Source of the DNA: CAYFZO01 sp965226235
GTDB taxonomy: Bacteria; Pseudomonadota; Gammaproteobacteria; Poriferisulfidales; Oxydemutatoraceae
Length of the DNA: 64,000 nucleotides
Direction of reading: 5' to 3'
Assembly: GCA_965226235.1 (NCBI GenBank)
Contig: OZ245335.1
Coordinates: 1,364,001-1,428,000, forward strand
Below the pieces are notes generated by a model that had not been told where the DNA came from, ran no database searches, and saw only the letters and a program-made list of their open reading frames with translations. Shown here piece by piece: positions 1 to 8,646 of the stretch; position 1 is the stretch's first letter; every line of letters starts with the position of its first letter. A program made the translations under genes and the position numbers.

Positions 1-2
1 AG

Positions 3-224
3 ATGATAGCCAGCATAGAGCAGTACGTTAACGACTTAGTTGAAAAGGTTACTGCAAAGCTTGAGAGGGTCGGGAGCACTCAAGACTTAATCAAGGACGT
101 GAAGGACGTGATTGAAAGCAAGAATTGTCAGGTGATAGAGAGGTGCAACCGTGCACATCCCATTTACGGGTTTATGCGACCAGGAGAAACAAATGAGCAA
201 GCCGACAGGGAGACACGGGCATGA
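3..224 (+). CDS. small acidic helical protein, unknown, prophage-associated
   Basis: A 73-residue reading frame opens with ATG two bases from the window edge, so the true start could lie upstream. The product is rich in Glu, Lys and Val and looks helical; I see no motif, signal peptide or membrane segment. Its stop overlaps the next start in an ATGA junction, which suggests translational coupling and a real gene pair. Downstream genes are prophage structural genes, so a phage origin is likely. Function is not recognised. Confidence 0.4.
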   Translation: MIASIEQYVNDLVEKVTAKLERVGSTQDLIKDVKDVIESKNCQVIERCNRAHPIYGFMRPGETNEQADRETRA

Positions 225-484
225 GGCCAGAGCACGAAAAAGCATTGAGCGAACTGACGAAAATGGTTCAAAAGGAAATGGACAAGATAGAAGACGACGT
301 TACCCCGGTTGACCCCGAGGACGTGAAAGGGGCGGCTATCTGCGTCTACCTGATTTTGATGACGAACGAAAGCTATAAGGTTCAGAAGAAAGGGAAACAA
401 GTGGACTTCGTGGAGTTCATGGCGACCGCAATAAGCTATGTGGCAATGATATACGGCGCAGAAAAAGGCCCTGAAATACATTGA
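221..484 (+). CDS. small protein, unknown, prophage-associated
   Basis: An 87-residue product begins within the stop codon of the preceding frame (ATGA overlap). The N-terminal half is charged and probably helical (Glu, Lys and Asp rich). The C-terminal half is more hydrophobic, around the segment ending in Met-Ile-Tyr-Gly, but not long enough to be a clear membrane helix. No family is recognised. The tight coupling to the upstream gene and the prophage genes downstream suggest a minor phage gene. Confidence 0.4.
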   Translation: MRPEHEKALSELTKMVQKEMDKIEDDVTPVDPEDVKGAAICVYLILMTNESYKVQKKGKQVDFVEFMATAISYVAMIYGAEKGPEIH

Positions 485-496
485 CGGGGAGGGGAT

Positions 497-1282
497 GTGA
501 GACTGACCAGGGCAAGCCACCATGACACCTACGGGCCAGCAGACCCGAGCAACTGGCGGTATCGTCTCACACTGACAGGGCCGACGCATACGCGCTCTAT
601 TATGGTTCCTGCGGCTGGCGTCCTCCATTTCAAATGGGCGCATCACGGCTATGAAACCGGCTACGGGAAATCACCCCTGGAAGCCGTGCGAACTACCCTG
701 ACGATATTATCAAACACGGCGGCACGGTTGGCCGAAGAATCCGGGGCGCCGTCGGGGTATTTGTTGCCATTGCCTGACCGGGGCGACCAGGCGGGCGGAA
801 AGTCAGACGATGCGGAGTTCGCGAAAACGCTGGTTCAGTTGAAGGGCAAGCTGGGCGTGGCGCCGGGCACGTCGGCGGGGCTGGGCTGGCGGTCAGATGA
901 CCGGCGTGCAACAGGACTTCGCGCAGAAACGGATCGGGATGAATCCGCCGGCAGAGCTACGCGCACTTTGCGAATCCGCCGGGTTGGAGATTGCCAGCGC
1001 GTGCGGCGTACATCCGTCCTTGCTATCAACGGCCGGTGATGGCACATCGCAGAGAGAAAGTTGGAAAAGATTTATTCATGGTTCCGTCCGTCCGATAACG
1101 CGCATGATTGAACACGAGCTACGCGCGAAGCTGAATCAGCCGACGCTGAAGCTTCGGTGCGATAGTTTGGGTAGCGTTGACTTGACGGGCCGTGCCCGGA
1201 GCTTTCAAAGTCTTGTTAAGGCTGGGCACCGATAGACAAGGCGGCAGAGCTTTCAGGACTGATGATCGGCGATGAACAGTAA
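497..1282 (+). pseudogene. phage portal protein, N-terminally truncated, two frameshifts
   Basis: Three consecutive frames together give the middle and C-terminal part of an HK97-type portal protein. The first frame (497 to about 895) contains the VPAAGVLHFKW segment and the following helix typical of the portal core. The second (from about 897) contains RIGMNPPAELRAL, GVHPSLL, the SQRESWKRF segment and ARSFQSLVKAG. After about base 1218 the last segment, ending IDKAAELSGL, continues in a third frame to a TAA at 1280-1282. The N-terminal third of a normal portal is absent. Two frameshifts plus truncation make this a pseudogene. A separate, intact portal-like gene lies at 3683-4678. Portal assignment is by motif memory, so moderate. 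Confidence 0.55.
558..677 (+). repeat. 120-bp direct repeat, copy 1 (inside portal pseudogene)
   Basis: Bases 558-677 recur at 1972-2091 with about two substitutions. The repeat is an internal piece of the portal reading frame. Its second copy lies outside any portal gene, so the segment was duplicated after the prophage started to decay. Confidence 0.9.
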
Positions 1283-1420
1283 AGCGGCGTCCATATCGCG
1301 CGTTCTCGCGACGATCGCAACCTTGAAGGTAGTAGGGGAAACACCCCATGATCCAGGCTTTTCAACACAATGAAGAAACGGACGCGAAAGAGCTACCCCG
1401 ACCGACCCCAAGGGAACCGG

Positions 1421-1476
1421 CCGGGATAACAACCTTGCCTTGCCTTGGCCGGGATAACAACCTTGCCTTGCCCTGG
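1421..1476 (+). repeat. two-copy 28-bp tandem repeat
   Basis: Two adjacent near-identical 28-bp units start with CCGGGATAAC at 1421 and 1449. They lie in prophage debris. Confidence 0.75.
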
Positions 1477-1579
1477 CCTGACCTTTCTACGGAATGCAGG
1501 CTAACGACCCCACTAACCCACCACAGGAAAACGAGATCATGAAAAATTGTAGCCGGACTAACATAACAACGCAAGAGAC

Positions 1580-1637
1580 TGTACTGCGCCACCACATATG
1601 GGACAAACGAGGCAGATGCTGGGCGAGCATTTGACAG
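1580..1637 (-). mobile_element. relic right end of an IS481-like element
   Basis: On the minus strand this matches the last ~58 bp of the IS481-like elements at 40754-41784 and 59449-60530. It encodes the end of the transposase (residues TPCQMLAQH or close variants, then LPRLSHMWW-like) and the terminal inverted repeat. The rest of the element is missing. The same solitary right end occurs at 7346-7404, 20973-21033 and 59377-59437. Confidence 0.7.
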
Positions 1638-1644
1638 CCTGATA

Positions 1645-1974
1645 CAGTATGGCAATTCCGGTCCTACCCTGGCGACAGAGAAGCTCCATGAGCGTCACGG
1701 GTATCGCCTGAGTGCCAAGACCTTTCGGTAGAGAGGAAACGAATCAATGCCGGGGTCTGCCCCAGCACAACACCCCGGTACAACATCGCTGAGCAAGTGC
1801 CAGCGGGCGGTCAGAATGAAAACCAGCCCCTGGCCGAGGAAACACCGGATATCGAACCGGCTCAATGCGGGCGCCTGCCGGCCTGGAAAAACAAACCGGT
1901 TCGTCAAAGCCACCTGTGCAAGCCATCAGGCCTTGCCGGCATGTGTCGCGAGATGCTCCGATCGCCATGGAGGT
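1645..1974 (+). repeat. 330-bp direct repeat, copy 1
   Basis: Identical in length to 5318-5647, with a constant offset and only about four substitutions. It starts with the last 28 codons of a truncated ISNCY-type transposase and continues through about 240 bp of unidentified sequence. At 1972 it runs directly into the second copy of the 120-bp portal repeat. Confidence 0.9.
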
Positions 1975-2091
1975 ATCGTCTGACACTGACAGGGCCGACG
2001 CATACGTGCTCTATTATGGTTCCTGCGGCTGGCGTCCTCCATTTCAAATGGGCGCATCACGGCTATGAAACCGGCTACGGGAAATCACCCC
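1972..2091 (+). repeat. 120-bp direct repeat, copy 2
   Basis: Second copy of the portal segment at 558-677. It abuts the end of the 330-bp repeat on its left, and its right end passes into sequence leading to the HNH gene. Confidence 0.9.
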
Positions 2092-2154
2092 CACAACCCC
2101 ACCCCTGGTGTACCTGCCAAGCGACTACCTGGGCGAACCTGTAGGGGTGCCGGC

Positions 2155-2475
2155 ATGAGCGCGGTACGGTTCCCTCGGTCGATTTACAACTCCAGGCTTT
2201 GGCGGCGGATACGTCTGCAAGTACTCAAGGCGGCTGGCTACCGCTGTGCAAATTGCCGGCGGCTGGAATCGCGGTTGCAAGTACATCATCGCGTAGGGTT
2301 CCCTCACGGGGCCCCCTTCGACAAGTCAAACCTGGAGCCGCTGTGTTCGGCGTGTCATAAGTTGACACACCGACCGGAGCCTACACCCCAAGCGAAGGCC
2401 TGGGCGGAGGCACTCAAGCATCATTTTCAAAAACCAACCCATGAGGTAAAAACATCATGCCCAGAAAACCATTGA
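2155..2475 (+). CDS. HNH endonuclease, phage type
   Basis: The 106-residue product has a basic N-terminus, a first zinc pair CANC (Cys-x2-Cys), the His-His of the catalytic strand (QVHHRV), the Asn of NLEPLCSAC and a second Cys-x2-Cys-His. This is the HNH arrangement of small phage nucleases that work with terminase during DNA packaging. I chose ATG 2155 because AGGGGTG sits at proper spacing and the domain begins just after; an upstream in-frame ATG at 2065 lies in repeat sequence. The stop overlaps the capsid start by 19 bases, so the two are coupled. No terminase gene is visible, so its partner is missing or outside the window. Confidence 0.85.
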   Translation: MSAVRFPRSIYNSRLWRRIRLQVLKAAGYRCANCRRLESRLQVHHRVGFPHGAPFDKSNLEPLCSACHKLTHRPEPTPQAKAWAEALKHHFQKPTHEVKTSCPENH

Positions 2476-3680
2476 AAAACGGAACGGTGCCATTGTCGGC
2501 ATTGAGCCGTGCCGACCTGCAAAGGGAGGCGGCAATCACTGCCCGCGCCCTGGCGGCGAACCCGCACGACCAGGAGGCACAGGCGCGGCAAACGGCTGCA
2601 CTTTCTGAGAGCCATGCCCGTGACGCGGTTACTCTTGACGACCAGGCTCGGCGGCTCGCCGAGCGGGCTTGCGGTCAACGCATTGGCCTGCCGGACGTGA
2701 AGCTGGGCAACTATCTGAAATCCGCAGCCCGTGGGATGGCACCGACCGGAGCAGAACTCGAGTTAAATCAGGAGCTCGGCCTTTCTGGCGATCAAGTCCC
2801 CTGGTCGGCATTGGCCAGGGATGTACCAAGAATGGCTACGGTAACGGCACCGACTGGAACCCGCAGACAGGATCCAATACTCGATCGAGTTTTTGATCGG
2901 TCGGTGGCCATGGCGTTGGGTACTCAGATGGAGATGGTTGACCCTGGGTCGGTCAACTACCCCGTGTTTCTGACCGGCGCCCCTGGTGCAGTCAAAGCCA
3001 AAGACGCGGCAATCGGTGGCTCGGCAACGACCTTCAGCAACAAGCTGTTGAGCCCAATCCGTGCAACCGCGCGGTATGAGTTCGCCATCGAGGACGCGGC
3101 GGTAACGGCCGACCTTGAGGAGGCCTTGCGCGCCGACCTGGGCATGGCAATCATGGATCGAATCGACGCGTTATCACTTACCGGCACGGGTGCCGACAGT
3201 CAGCCGCTGGGGTTTATGACCGACTCCGCGGACGGCCTGGTACACCCTGCCGACCCTGGCGCGTTGGCTACGTTCGGCGAGATTGTCGGGCAGTCGGCCA
3301 AAGCCGTTGACGGCAAGTATGCGGCCAAAACCGGCGAGATTGTGCACGCCGTGAACCCCGACCTTTACGGGTTCATGGATTCCCTGATCGACGTAGGTTC
3401 GGCAACGTCTTCGCTCGAGGTACTCGAACGTAAGTCGATGGGTGTCTATGCTTCGCCCCATGTGCCCGTTGCTGCCGCAACAATCGCGAAGGGTGTTGCG
3501 TACCGGTCTGGGTCGATGCAGAAATGCGCCGTGTGCCCTATCTGGCAGGGTATGTCACTGATTCGTGATGAGTACAGCGGAAGCGGCAAGGGGCACGTGT
3601 TCCTGACCGCAATCGCGTTGTTCAATTTCGCGATTCTGCGGCCTGACGCGTACAAAATCTGGGCGGGCAAAGTAGCGTAA
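2457..3680 (+). CDS. phage major capsid protein, HK97 fold
   Basis: A 407-residue protein with the organisation of HK97-type capsids. The first ~110 residues are charged and helical, with no protease gene beside it. The shell-domain pattern follows: residues ~150-200 with PVFLTGAP, the long-helix region around residues 200-240 (IRATARYEFAIEDAAV), the GTGADSQPLGF loop, and a C-terminal RDEYSG segment ending at the genomic TAA. GAGGT precedes the ATG at suitable spacing, and the start lies inside the HNH gene. Only two bases separate its stop from the next gene. The frame is intact although the flanking prophage is damaged. HK97 assignment is from overall pattern. Confidence 0.75.
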   Translation: MPRKPLKNGTVPLSALSRADLQREAAITARALAANPHDQEAQARQTAALSESHARDAVTLDDQARRLAERACGQRIGLPDVKLGNYLKSAARGMAPTGAELELNQELGLSGDQVPWSALARDVPRMATVTAPTGTRRQDPILDRVFDRSVAMALGTQMEMVDPGSVNYPVFLTGAPGAVKAKDAAIGGSATTFSNKLLSPIRATARYEFAIEDAAVTADLEEALRADLGMAIMDRIDALSLTGTGADSQPLGFMTDSADGLVHPADPGALATFGEIVGQSAKAVDGKYAAKTGEIVHAVNPDLYGFMDSLIDVGSATSSLEVLERKSMGVYASPHVPVAAATIAKGVAYRSGSMQKCAVCPIWQGMSLIRDEYSGSGKGHVFLTAIALFNFAILRPDAYKIWAGKVA

Positions 3681-3682
3681 CA

Positions 3683-4678
3683 ATGCGCAACTGGGTAGCA
3701 AAACTTCAGGGGGTATTTGGTGCCGGCGGCGGTGACGCGTTGCCGGCGGCCCCCCTGGGCGTGAATGATGTAGCAACCGATTACACAAGCCTACGGATAC
3801 GCGGGTTGACGGCAGGGGGCGGACTACCTGCGGAACTATCCGCCGGCGTTGAGCACCTGGCGCGTGCCATGTCATTGGCGCGGGTGGTGCCCACACTACC
3901 GACCAAGCACCCTGCGGAGTGGCTTGCAAACGCAACCCGTAGCCTTGTGGTCAACGGGCACCATGCCAGCCTGATAAGGGCGCGTGACTTTGAAGAAATC
4001 AGGCTGACCAGCATCACATCACGGGAACACGACCGGAGCACCTGGCGGTACATGGCCACGGTGTTATCACCCGATGGTGACCGCGTCATTGAAGAGGATG
4101 ACAAGCACGTACTGTTTTGTGTGTATGGTGCCGGTCTGCGCAAACATCCGGAGTTTGGATTAATCCGGCAGATCAACGTGGCACTTGCCGGCGAGGTGCG
4201 CACCCCAAGCGGCACCCTGATAGTTACCGGCGCAGACCAACACACCCTGGAACCGCGCCGAATGGAGCAACTCTACAAGGCGATTTACGCCGAACCGGCA
4301 ACCCGCGCGATTGTGGCGAACCTCGGGGATTCGGCCAAACTTTTGAGGCTTCAGGCTGACCCTGCGGAGGCCTTGCTAAAACTGCGGTCTGCGTTACTCG
4401 ATGAACTGCTGGCCGTGTCCGGTGTACCCGCCCTGGCGGTTTCCCCAACGGGCGCAGGGGGCGGTATCCGCGAGGCGGCCGGCGCGGTGCGTAAGGTGTG
4501 CCTGGCTATTGCCGAAGTGGTGTCGGATGAACTCCAGCGCAAACTAGGCCAGCCGTTCGCCTTTGAGTTCCCAAGAGACGCAAACGAGTTGACCATGCGG
4601 GCGCGGGCACTCAAGTCCCTGGTCGATAGCGGCGTTGGGCTTGACCGCGCCCTACGCCTCGCTGGGTTGGCAACATGA
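3683..4678 (+). CDS. phage portal-like protein
   Basis: A 331-residue product starting two bases after the capsid stop. It shows the portal order: an alpha/beta N-terminal part, a middle part around TLIVTGADQHTLEPRRMEQL, and the C-terminal segment LAVSPTGAGGGIREAAGAV with the closing ARALKSLVDSGV(x)LDRALRLAGL motif. That last motif parallels the C-terminus of the broken portal at 497-1282 (ARSFQSLVKAG, IDKAAELSGL), supporting a common family. In ordinary phages the portal precedes the capsid; here the order is reversed. A distinct head-proximal protein cannot be excluded. Confidence 0.6.
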   Translation: MRNWVAKLQGVFGAGGGDALPAAPLGVNDVATDYTSLRIRGLTAGGGLPAELSAGVEHLARAMSLARVVPTLPTKHPAEWLANATRSLVVNGHHASLIRARDFEEIRLTSITSREHDRSTWRYMATVLSPDGDRVIEEDDKHVLFCVYGAGLRKHPEFGLIRQINVALAGEVRTPSGTLIVTGADQHTLEPRRMEQLYKAIYAEPATRAIVANLGDSAKLLRLQADPAEALLKLRSALLDELLAVSGVPALAVSPTGAGGGIREAAGAVRKVCLAIAEVVSDELQRKLGQPFAFEFPRDANELTMRARALKSLVDSGVGLDRALRLAGLAT

Positions 4679-4733
4679 AGAAAGGCAGGTACCAGTCGGC
4701 GCGCGGCTGACCTGGCCGAGTTCGCGGCGTGAA

Positions 4734-4940
4734 TTACAGGTACTTGAACAAAGCACCGGCGGCGAGGAGCACGCCGATAATTCGCCATTCTGTGCGGGTG
4801 ATCCGATCCAGCAGTCGTATCTCCAGGGCGGCTAAATCCGCCTTTTCTACCAAATCCTCGGCGACGCTTTCGGCTGCGCGTTCGGCGAGTTCTTCCGACA
4901 CTCCAGCATCCAGTAAGGCTTTGTATAGGGCCATGTTCAT
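4734..4940 (-). CDS. small coiled-coil protein with C-terminal membrane helix
   Basis: A 68-residue protein read from an ATG at 4940 (further Met codons lie just upstream and downstream). It has an Ala/Glu/Leu-rich helix (ELAERAAESVAEDLVEKADL) followed by a short linker and a C-terminal hydrophobic segment (IIGVLLAAGALF) ending in KYL. This resembles in layout small DUF1640/CCDC90-like proteins and the larger coiled-coil membrane protein at 18431-18763. It lies on the strand opposite to the phage genes, between the portal and an ISNCY relic. Function is unknown. Confidence 0.5.
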   Translation of the reverse strand: MNMALYKALLDAGVSEELAERAAESVAEDLVEKADLAALEIRLLDRITRTEWRIIGVLLAAGALFKYL

Positions 4941-4991
4941 ATCCGGGAGTTTAGCATCGTGAAGAAGCGCCGGCACCTGGTTGCATTGTTA

Positions 4992-5404
4992 GTGTTAGCC
5001 AAAAGCCGTAATGTCACCTTTGTCAAATTCTAAAATACCCACTTTTGATTTCAGGAGGGGCAATGACAAAGGGGATACTTACGATGAGCCAGAAAGAGCT
5101 CGACCGACTGGAGGTAATCCAGCGTGTCGTCAGCAAGCAGTTGCGCCAGAGGCAAGCGGCCGGCCAACTCATGCTTTCCATTCGCCAGATCAAACGCCTG
5201 GTGCGCCGCTACCGAGAGCAAGGCGCCGCCGGGCTGGTTTCACGGCACCGGGGTAAACGCCCCGGCAATGCCATCCCAGAGGCGCTACGCGAGGAGATTC
5301 TGCGGCTGATCCGCACCCAGTATGGCAATTCCGGTCCTACCCTGGCGACAGAGAAGCTCCATGAGCGTCACGGGTATCGCCTGAGTGCCGAGACCTTTCG
5401 GTAG
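4992..5404 (+). mobile_element. truncated ISNCY-type insertion sequence (left end plus transposase N-terminus)
   Basis: The left terminus begins GTGTTAGCC at 4992 and matches the terminal inverted repeat of the MITE at 45146-45325 and the relic at 18273. The transposase start follows at 5063. The element breaks off at 5404 into the 330-bp repeat, with no right end. Confidence 0.75.
5063..5404 (+). pseudogene. ISNCY-family transposase, N-terminal fragment
   Basis: The 113-codon frame begins at ATG 5063 behind a strong AGGAGGGG ribosome binding site. It contains the N-terminal helix-turn-helix region of ISNCY-type transposases (MSQKELDRLEVIQRVV, then SIRQIKRLVRRYREQG and the GLVSRHRGKRPGN linker, then PTLATEKLHERHG). 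A full enzyme is several hundred residues, so the DDE catalytic domain is missing. The frame stops at TAG directly after the conserved S-A-E-T-F-R stretch. The same truncated end, in a second copy, lies at 1645-1731. Confidence 0.8.
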
Positions 5405-5647
5405 AGAGAAAACGAATCAATGCCGGGGGCTGCCCCAGCACAACACCCCGGTACAACATCGCTGAGCAAGTGCCAGCGGGCGGTCAGAATGAAAACCAGC
5501 CCCTGGCCGAGGAAACACCGGATATCGAACCGGCTCAATGCGGGCGCCTGCCGGCCTGGAAAAACAAACCGGTTCGTCAAAGCCACCTGTGCAAGCCACC
5601 AGGCCTTGCCGGCATGTGTCGCGAGATGCTCCGATCGCCATGGAGGT
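5318..5647 (+). repeat. 330-bp direct repeat, copy 2
   Basis: Second copy of 1645-1974. It begins inside the truncated ISNCY transposase and continues into about 240 bp with no identifiable gene. It ends at 5647, just before the porin terminator. Confidence 0.9.
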
Positions 5648-5673
5648 CACAGGAAAAGGCGCCTTGACCCCAT

Positions 5674-5701
5674 AAAAACCCGGCTCCCCGAAGGGAGCCG
5701 G
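5674..5701 (-). terminator. rho-independent terminator of the porin gene
   Basis: On the minus strand a perfect 9-bp GC stem (arms 5693-5701 and 5680-5688) with a four-base loop is followed by five T residues (5678-5674). It lies 65 bp downstream of the porin stop codon in the direction of porin transcription. Confidence 0.85.
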
Positions 5702-5765
5702 TTCAAAACACGCGCCATCCCGGTGCTTGCTTCAGCCGTAGTCGGCTAAAGCGAGAGGGTGACGA

Positions 5766-7217
5766 TTAGTCGAACCACTGGACGATACCGAAGCCGATCG
5801 CCTCGATATCTTCACCCGGTTGCGCGCCGCCCGGGTTGATACCGAAATCGTAATGCGAATTCGCTTCGTTATCCACTTCGCCGTAGGTCAGGCGCAACTC
5901 GGTGCCGGCCGGCATGGTGTAGAACAGCCCGAGGTTATAGGCCTTGGCGTCGGTGCCCTCTCCGCCACTTGAAGCACAGATACCGAAACTGCATTCCAAC
6001 TCGTCTGCGTCCATATACGAGAAGCGGAAGTCGACCCCGTTGCCGAACACGTGCTTGCCGGAGATCATGAAGGCGTCCCGTTCAATACTCGCACCAGGGA
6101 CCAATTGCAGGCTGACATCAGGCGCATCCCCTGTCAACACCTCTGCGAAGTGATGGCAACCTTCCACTTCATATTCGAGCTCTTCGTACATGCCGGCAAT
6201 CATCGTCATCTGCCCGTTGCCCCAGTCGTGCGAATAGCGCCCGGCGATTCGCAGACCGTCATCGTCGGATTCGCTGCAGGTATCTACATAATCACGTGTG
6301 TTATACCCGGCTGAAAAGGGGGCGCCGCTGGTATTCGCACCCGAAAGGCGAATATCCGCGAGAAGATCCGCGCCGTTAATGCCACCAGTAACATTGCCGG
6401 GGGCGGCAATAATGAGATCGTCGTGTTTTTCGTACGCGACCGCCAGCCAGATCTGCCCGCCGTTGACGAGGCTCTGCTGCCACGCGACACCGGTCGACCA
6501 GATGCGCGGATCCAGGGTATCCGTTGGAACAAGGTCCCCTTGGGCATCAGGTCGTAGTCTTCCTTCTTGATCGGTTTCGCTCCCTTCGGTCACCGCGAAG
6601 CGAAATTGGAAGCCGTCGCGACTCTGGCTCCCCATCGTCGAGGTGTTCGGCCAGACGTACTGGATGATGCCGTTCTGGCGGCGGTTGAAGGACAGCGCGC
6701 CGTAGCTGCCAAAGCCGCCGTTGTAGTAAGCCGAATCTCCGATGTTACCCAGGACGGTGCCACCGATGTTGCCCATGATGCTGGCGTGTGAATGGATATC
6801 GGCGTCATAGAACGGATCGACCCACCCCGCGACGATTTCGTTGAATGGCAGTAGCCACTGGGCAAACATGATCTCACCGAGGGTTTCATGCCGCAGGCTG
6901 ATCTTGGAGTTCCGGTTGCACAAAGAACTATTGAGGGCATAGTTGTTGTTTCTACCAAAGAAGGTGAACTGCTCACAGCGGAAACCCGCCTGCAGCCCTT
7001 CGATCCCGGTGTCCACATGCGCCATGAAACCGATGTTCGCAGCGTTGTTGCTCAGGCGATCGTAGTCCCTGCCACCGTCGGCATCGATAAACTCATACGA
7101 CCAGTTTTGCCAGCCGTAGAGGTTAAAGACTTCATCAGCACCCATCCCGGCGGAAGCGGAGAGCGGAGCCGTCACCAGCGCCAGGGCGAATACCGAAGAT
7201 ACAAGCTTCTTACTCAT
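5766..7217 (-). CDS. outer-membrane porin
   Basis: A 483-residue protein with a classical signal peptide (MSKKLVSSVFALALVTAP then SASA/GMGADEVF). It consists of alternating hydrophobic and aromatic beta-strand stretches, Gly/Asn/Asp-rich turns, and strand patterns such as LYGWQNWSYEF and ISLRHETLGEIMFAQW that match the N-terminus of trimeric general porins. The final strand ends WFD, so one Asp follows the usual terminal aromatic. I chose ATG 7217 because GGAGAA lies about nine bases upstream and the signal peptide starts there; a longer frame upstream adds an implausible leader. It is monocistronic with its own terminator. Two Cys pairs in loops are noteworthy. Substrate cannot be predicted. 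Confidence 0.85.
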   Translation of the reverse strand: MSKKLVSSVFALALVTAPLSASAGMGADEVFNLYGWQNWSYEFIDADGGRDYDRLSNNAANIGFMAHVDTGIEGLQAGFRCEQFTFFGRNNNYALNSSLCNRNSKISLRHETLGEIMFAQWLLPFNEIVAGWVDPFYDADIHSHASIMGNIGGTVLGNIGDSAYYNGGFGSYGALSFNRRQNGIIQYVWPNTSTMGSQSRDGFQFRFAVTEGSETDQEGRLRPDAQGDLVPTDTLDPRIWSTGVAWQQSLVNGGQIWLAVAYEKHDDLIIAAPGNVTGGINGADLLADIRLSGANTSGAPFSAGYNTRDYVDTCSESDDDGLRIAGRYSHDWGNGQMTMIAGMYEELEYEVEGCHHFAEVLTGDAPDVSLQLVPGASIERDAFMISGKHVFGNGVDFRFSYMDADELECSFGICASSGGEGTDAKAYNLGLFYTMPAGTELRLTYGEVDNEANSHYDFGINPGGAQPGEDIEAIGFGIVQWFD

Positions 7218-7546
7218 AGCGTTCGATTCTCCATGGTTGGAAAGATGTATTTGCCCATACCCGGAAGATTTCCCTTGCAGCATGGACTTCCCTGTACGAT
7301 TTGCACCATAGACTGTGGCAAATTTGCATCAGCCTGTCAACGCCCTGTATAAGTCCACTGCATATGGGACAAACGAGGCAGGTGTTGGGCGAGCAGTTGA
7401 CAGGCGGTCGTCCCGTCAGTCACCATGAAGCCATCAGTGCGTTGTTTCTGCAGACACCCGATGGTGGATCTTCGCCACATCATGTTGCGACAGCATCAAC
7501 CTGACATTTTCGTATCGTAGTCATACGCGCCCGGAGATTCCTCGAC
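7218..7546. other. intergenic region between porin and fucosyltransferase, with IS relic
   Basis: This divergent spacer holds the porin promoter region on its left and the SD sequence GGAGAT for the fucosyltransferase on its right. An IS481-like right-end relic occupies 7346-7404. I see no other gene. Confidence 0.6.
7346..7404 (-). mobile_element. relic right end of an IS481-like element
   Basis: On the minus strand, about 59 bp match the transposase tail and terminal repeat of the elements at 40754-41784 and 59449-60530. No transposase body is present. Confidence 0.7.
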
Positions 7547-8587
7547 ATGCAAAAAGAACTCAGAGTTCACCATTTGGGCCCGGAGCACCTATATCGTCCT
7601 TTCACATCCATTCTCCGTACCAAATATGTCTGCACTTTCCAAAGGCCAACTTTCCCCCCGCCGCACATTGTGATAGGCAGAGCAAGTGCCTGGCTTAAAA
7701 ATCCATTTCTTATCTACAAACTACGCTGGCAATATGGACCCCGAACTATTTTTGTATCACTCACTTCTGAAAATAGACCCCCAGACTACAAAAACATGGA
7801 CTACATGTTTTCTTTTTTCCCGACAGACAGCAGAAACTTTCAGGCAAACCCACTAATAGCAGGCCCTTACCAAAACAAAGAATTGCAAGCAGAGTCATTG
7901 CAGTACAGGGCGATGCCAAAAACCCGGTTCTGTAATTTCCTTTACTCCAACAGCCTGTCCAAAGACACCGAAAAACGCATCAATTTCTGCCATCTGCTGT
8001 CAAAATACAAAAAAGTGGACTGCGGCGGAAAATCTTTGAACAATCATCCCAGAATCGAGTACGGTCTGGATAACAAGCTGCAGTTTTTACAACATTACAA
8101 GTTTACTATCGCTTTTGAAAACCAGTCGACTGAATGGTATCTCACCGAGAAAATCTATCACGCTTTTTTAGCGGGCAGCATCCCTATCTATTGGGGGTGC
8201 TCACAAGTCGCACGGTTTTATAACCCTGAAAGCTTTATTAACTGTCATGACTTCAACTCTTTTGAGGAAGTGGTGAACAGAGTCAAGGAGATTGACAACA
8301 ACCCCGACTTATATGCCAGATACCGTGCTGCCGAGCCTGTTTTTCCCGACTCGCCTATGCATAATCATTCTGTCGAGAAGATACTGCAACGCTGGACTAT
8401 CATCGCAGAAAAAGCCTTTGACAATTTCGAGCAACCCTCAAGCTTATGGACAGACATCAAGCATAAATTGCTGCGCTCTTTCATTCCCTTGATTTTATCC
8501 TCTCACTTGTTTTTATCCAGGCCACTGCGGCGATGGTTTCGATCTTTCATGTTGCGGGTGTGGGTTATGCGGAGGACAAAGGTCTGA
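7547..8587 (+). CDS. glycosyltransferase family 10 (alpha-fucosyltransferase type)
   Basis: The 346-residue protein carries the GT10 donor-binding block near residues 190-220: KFTIAFENQ, then WYLTEKIYHAFLAGSIPIYWG, the GDP-fucose signature, followed by FINCHDF. Enzymes of this family move fucose from GDP-fucose to GlcNAc-containing acceptors on surface glycans. The C-terminus has basic and hydrophobic residues (residues 305-346) suitable for membrane association, as in Helicobacter fucosyltransferases. There is no signal peptide, consistent with a cytoplasmic enzyme. GGAGAT precedes the ATG at good spacing. The gene is visibly AT-richer than its neighbours, stands alone and sits next to an IS relic, suggesting transfer. 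Acceptor linkage is unknown. Confidence 0.85.
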   Translation: MQKELRVHHLGPEHLYRPFTSILRTKYVCTFQRPTFPPPHIVIGRASAWLKNPFLIYKLRWQYGPRTIFVSLTSENRPPDYKNMDYMFSFFPTDSRNFQANPLIAGPYQNKELQAESLQYRAMPKTRFCNFLYSNSLSKDTEKRINFCHLLSKYKKVDCGGKSLNNHPRIEYGLDNKLQFLQHYKFTIAFENQSTEWYLTEKIYHAFLAGSIPIYWGCSQVARFYNPESFINCHDFNSFEEVVNRVKEIDNNPDLYARYRAAEPVFPDSPMHNHSVEKILQRWTIIAEKAFDNFEQPSSLWTDIKHKLLRSFIPLILSSHLFLSRPLRRWFRSFMLRVWVMRRTKV

Positions 8588-8646
8588 TGCCGCTGACGTG
8601 TCGACAAACTTCAATGTCGCGTCGAGTGGAAACCCATCTTCGAAGC

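Larger units (their letters stand above)
1283..1644. other. prophage debris without a convincing gene
   Basis: This stretch between the portal pseudogene and the first 330-bp repeat holds a 64-codon open frame at 1348-1542 that has no recognisable family and is partly built from a tandem repeat. It also contains a two-copy 28-bp tandem repeat (1421-1476) and an IS right-end relic (1580-1637). I cannot support a functional gene here. Confidence 0.5.
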
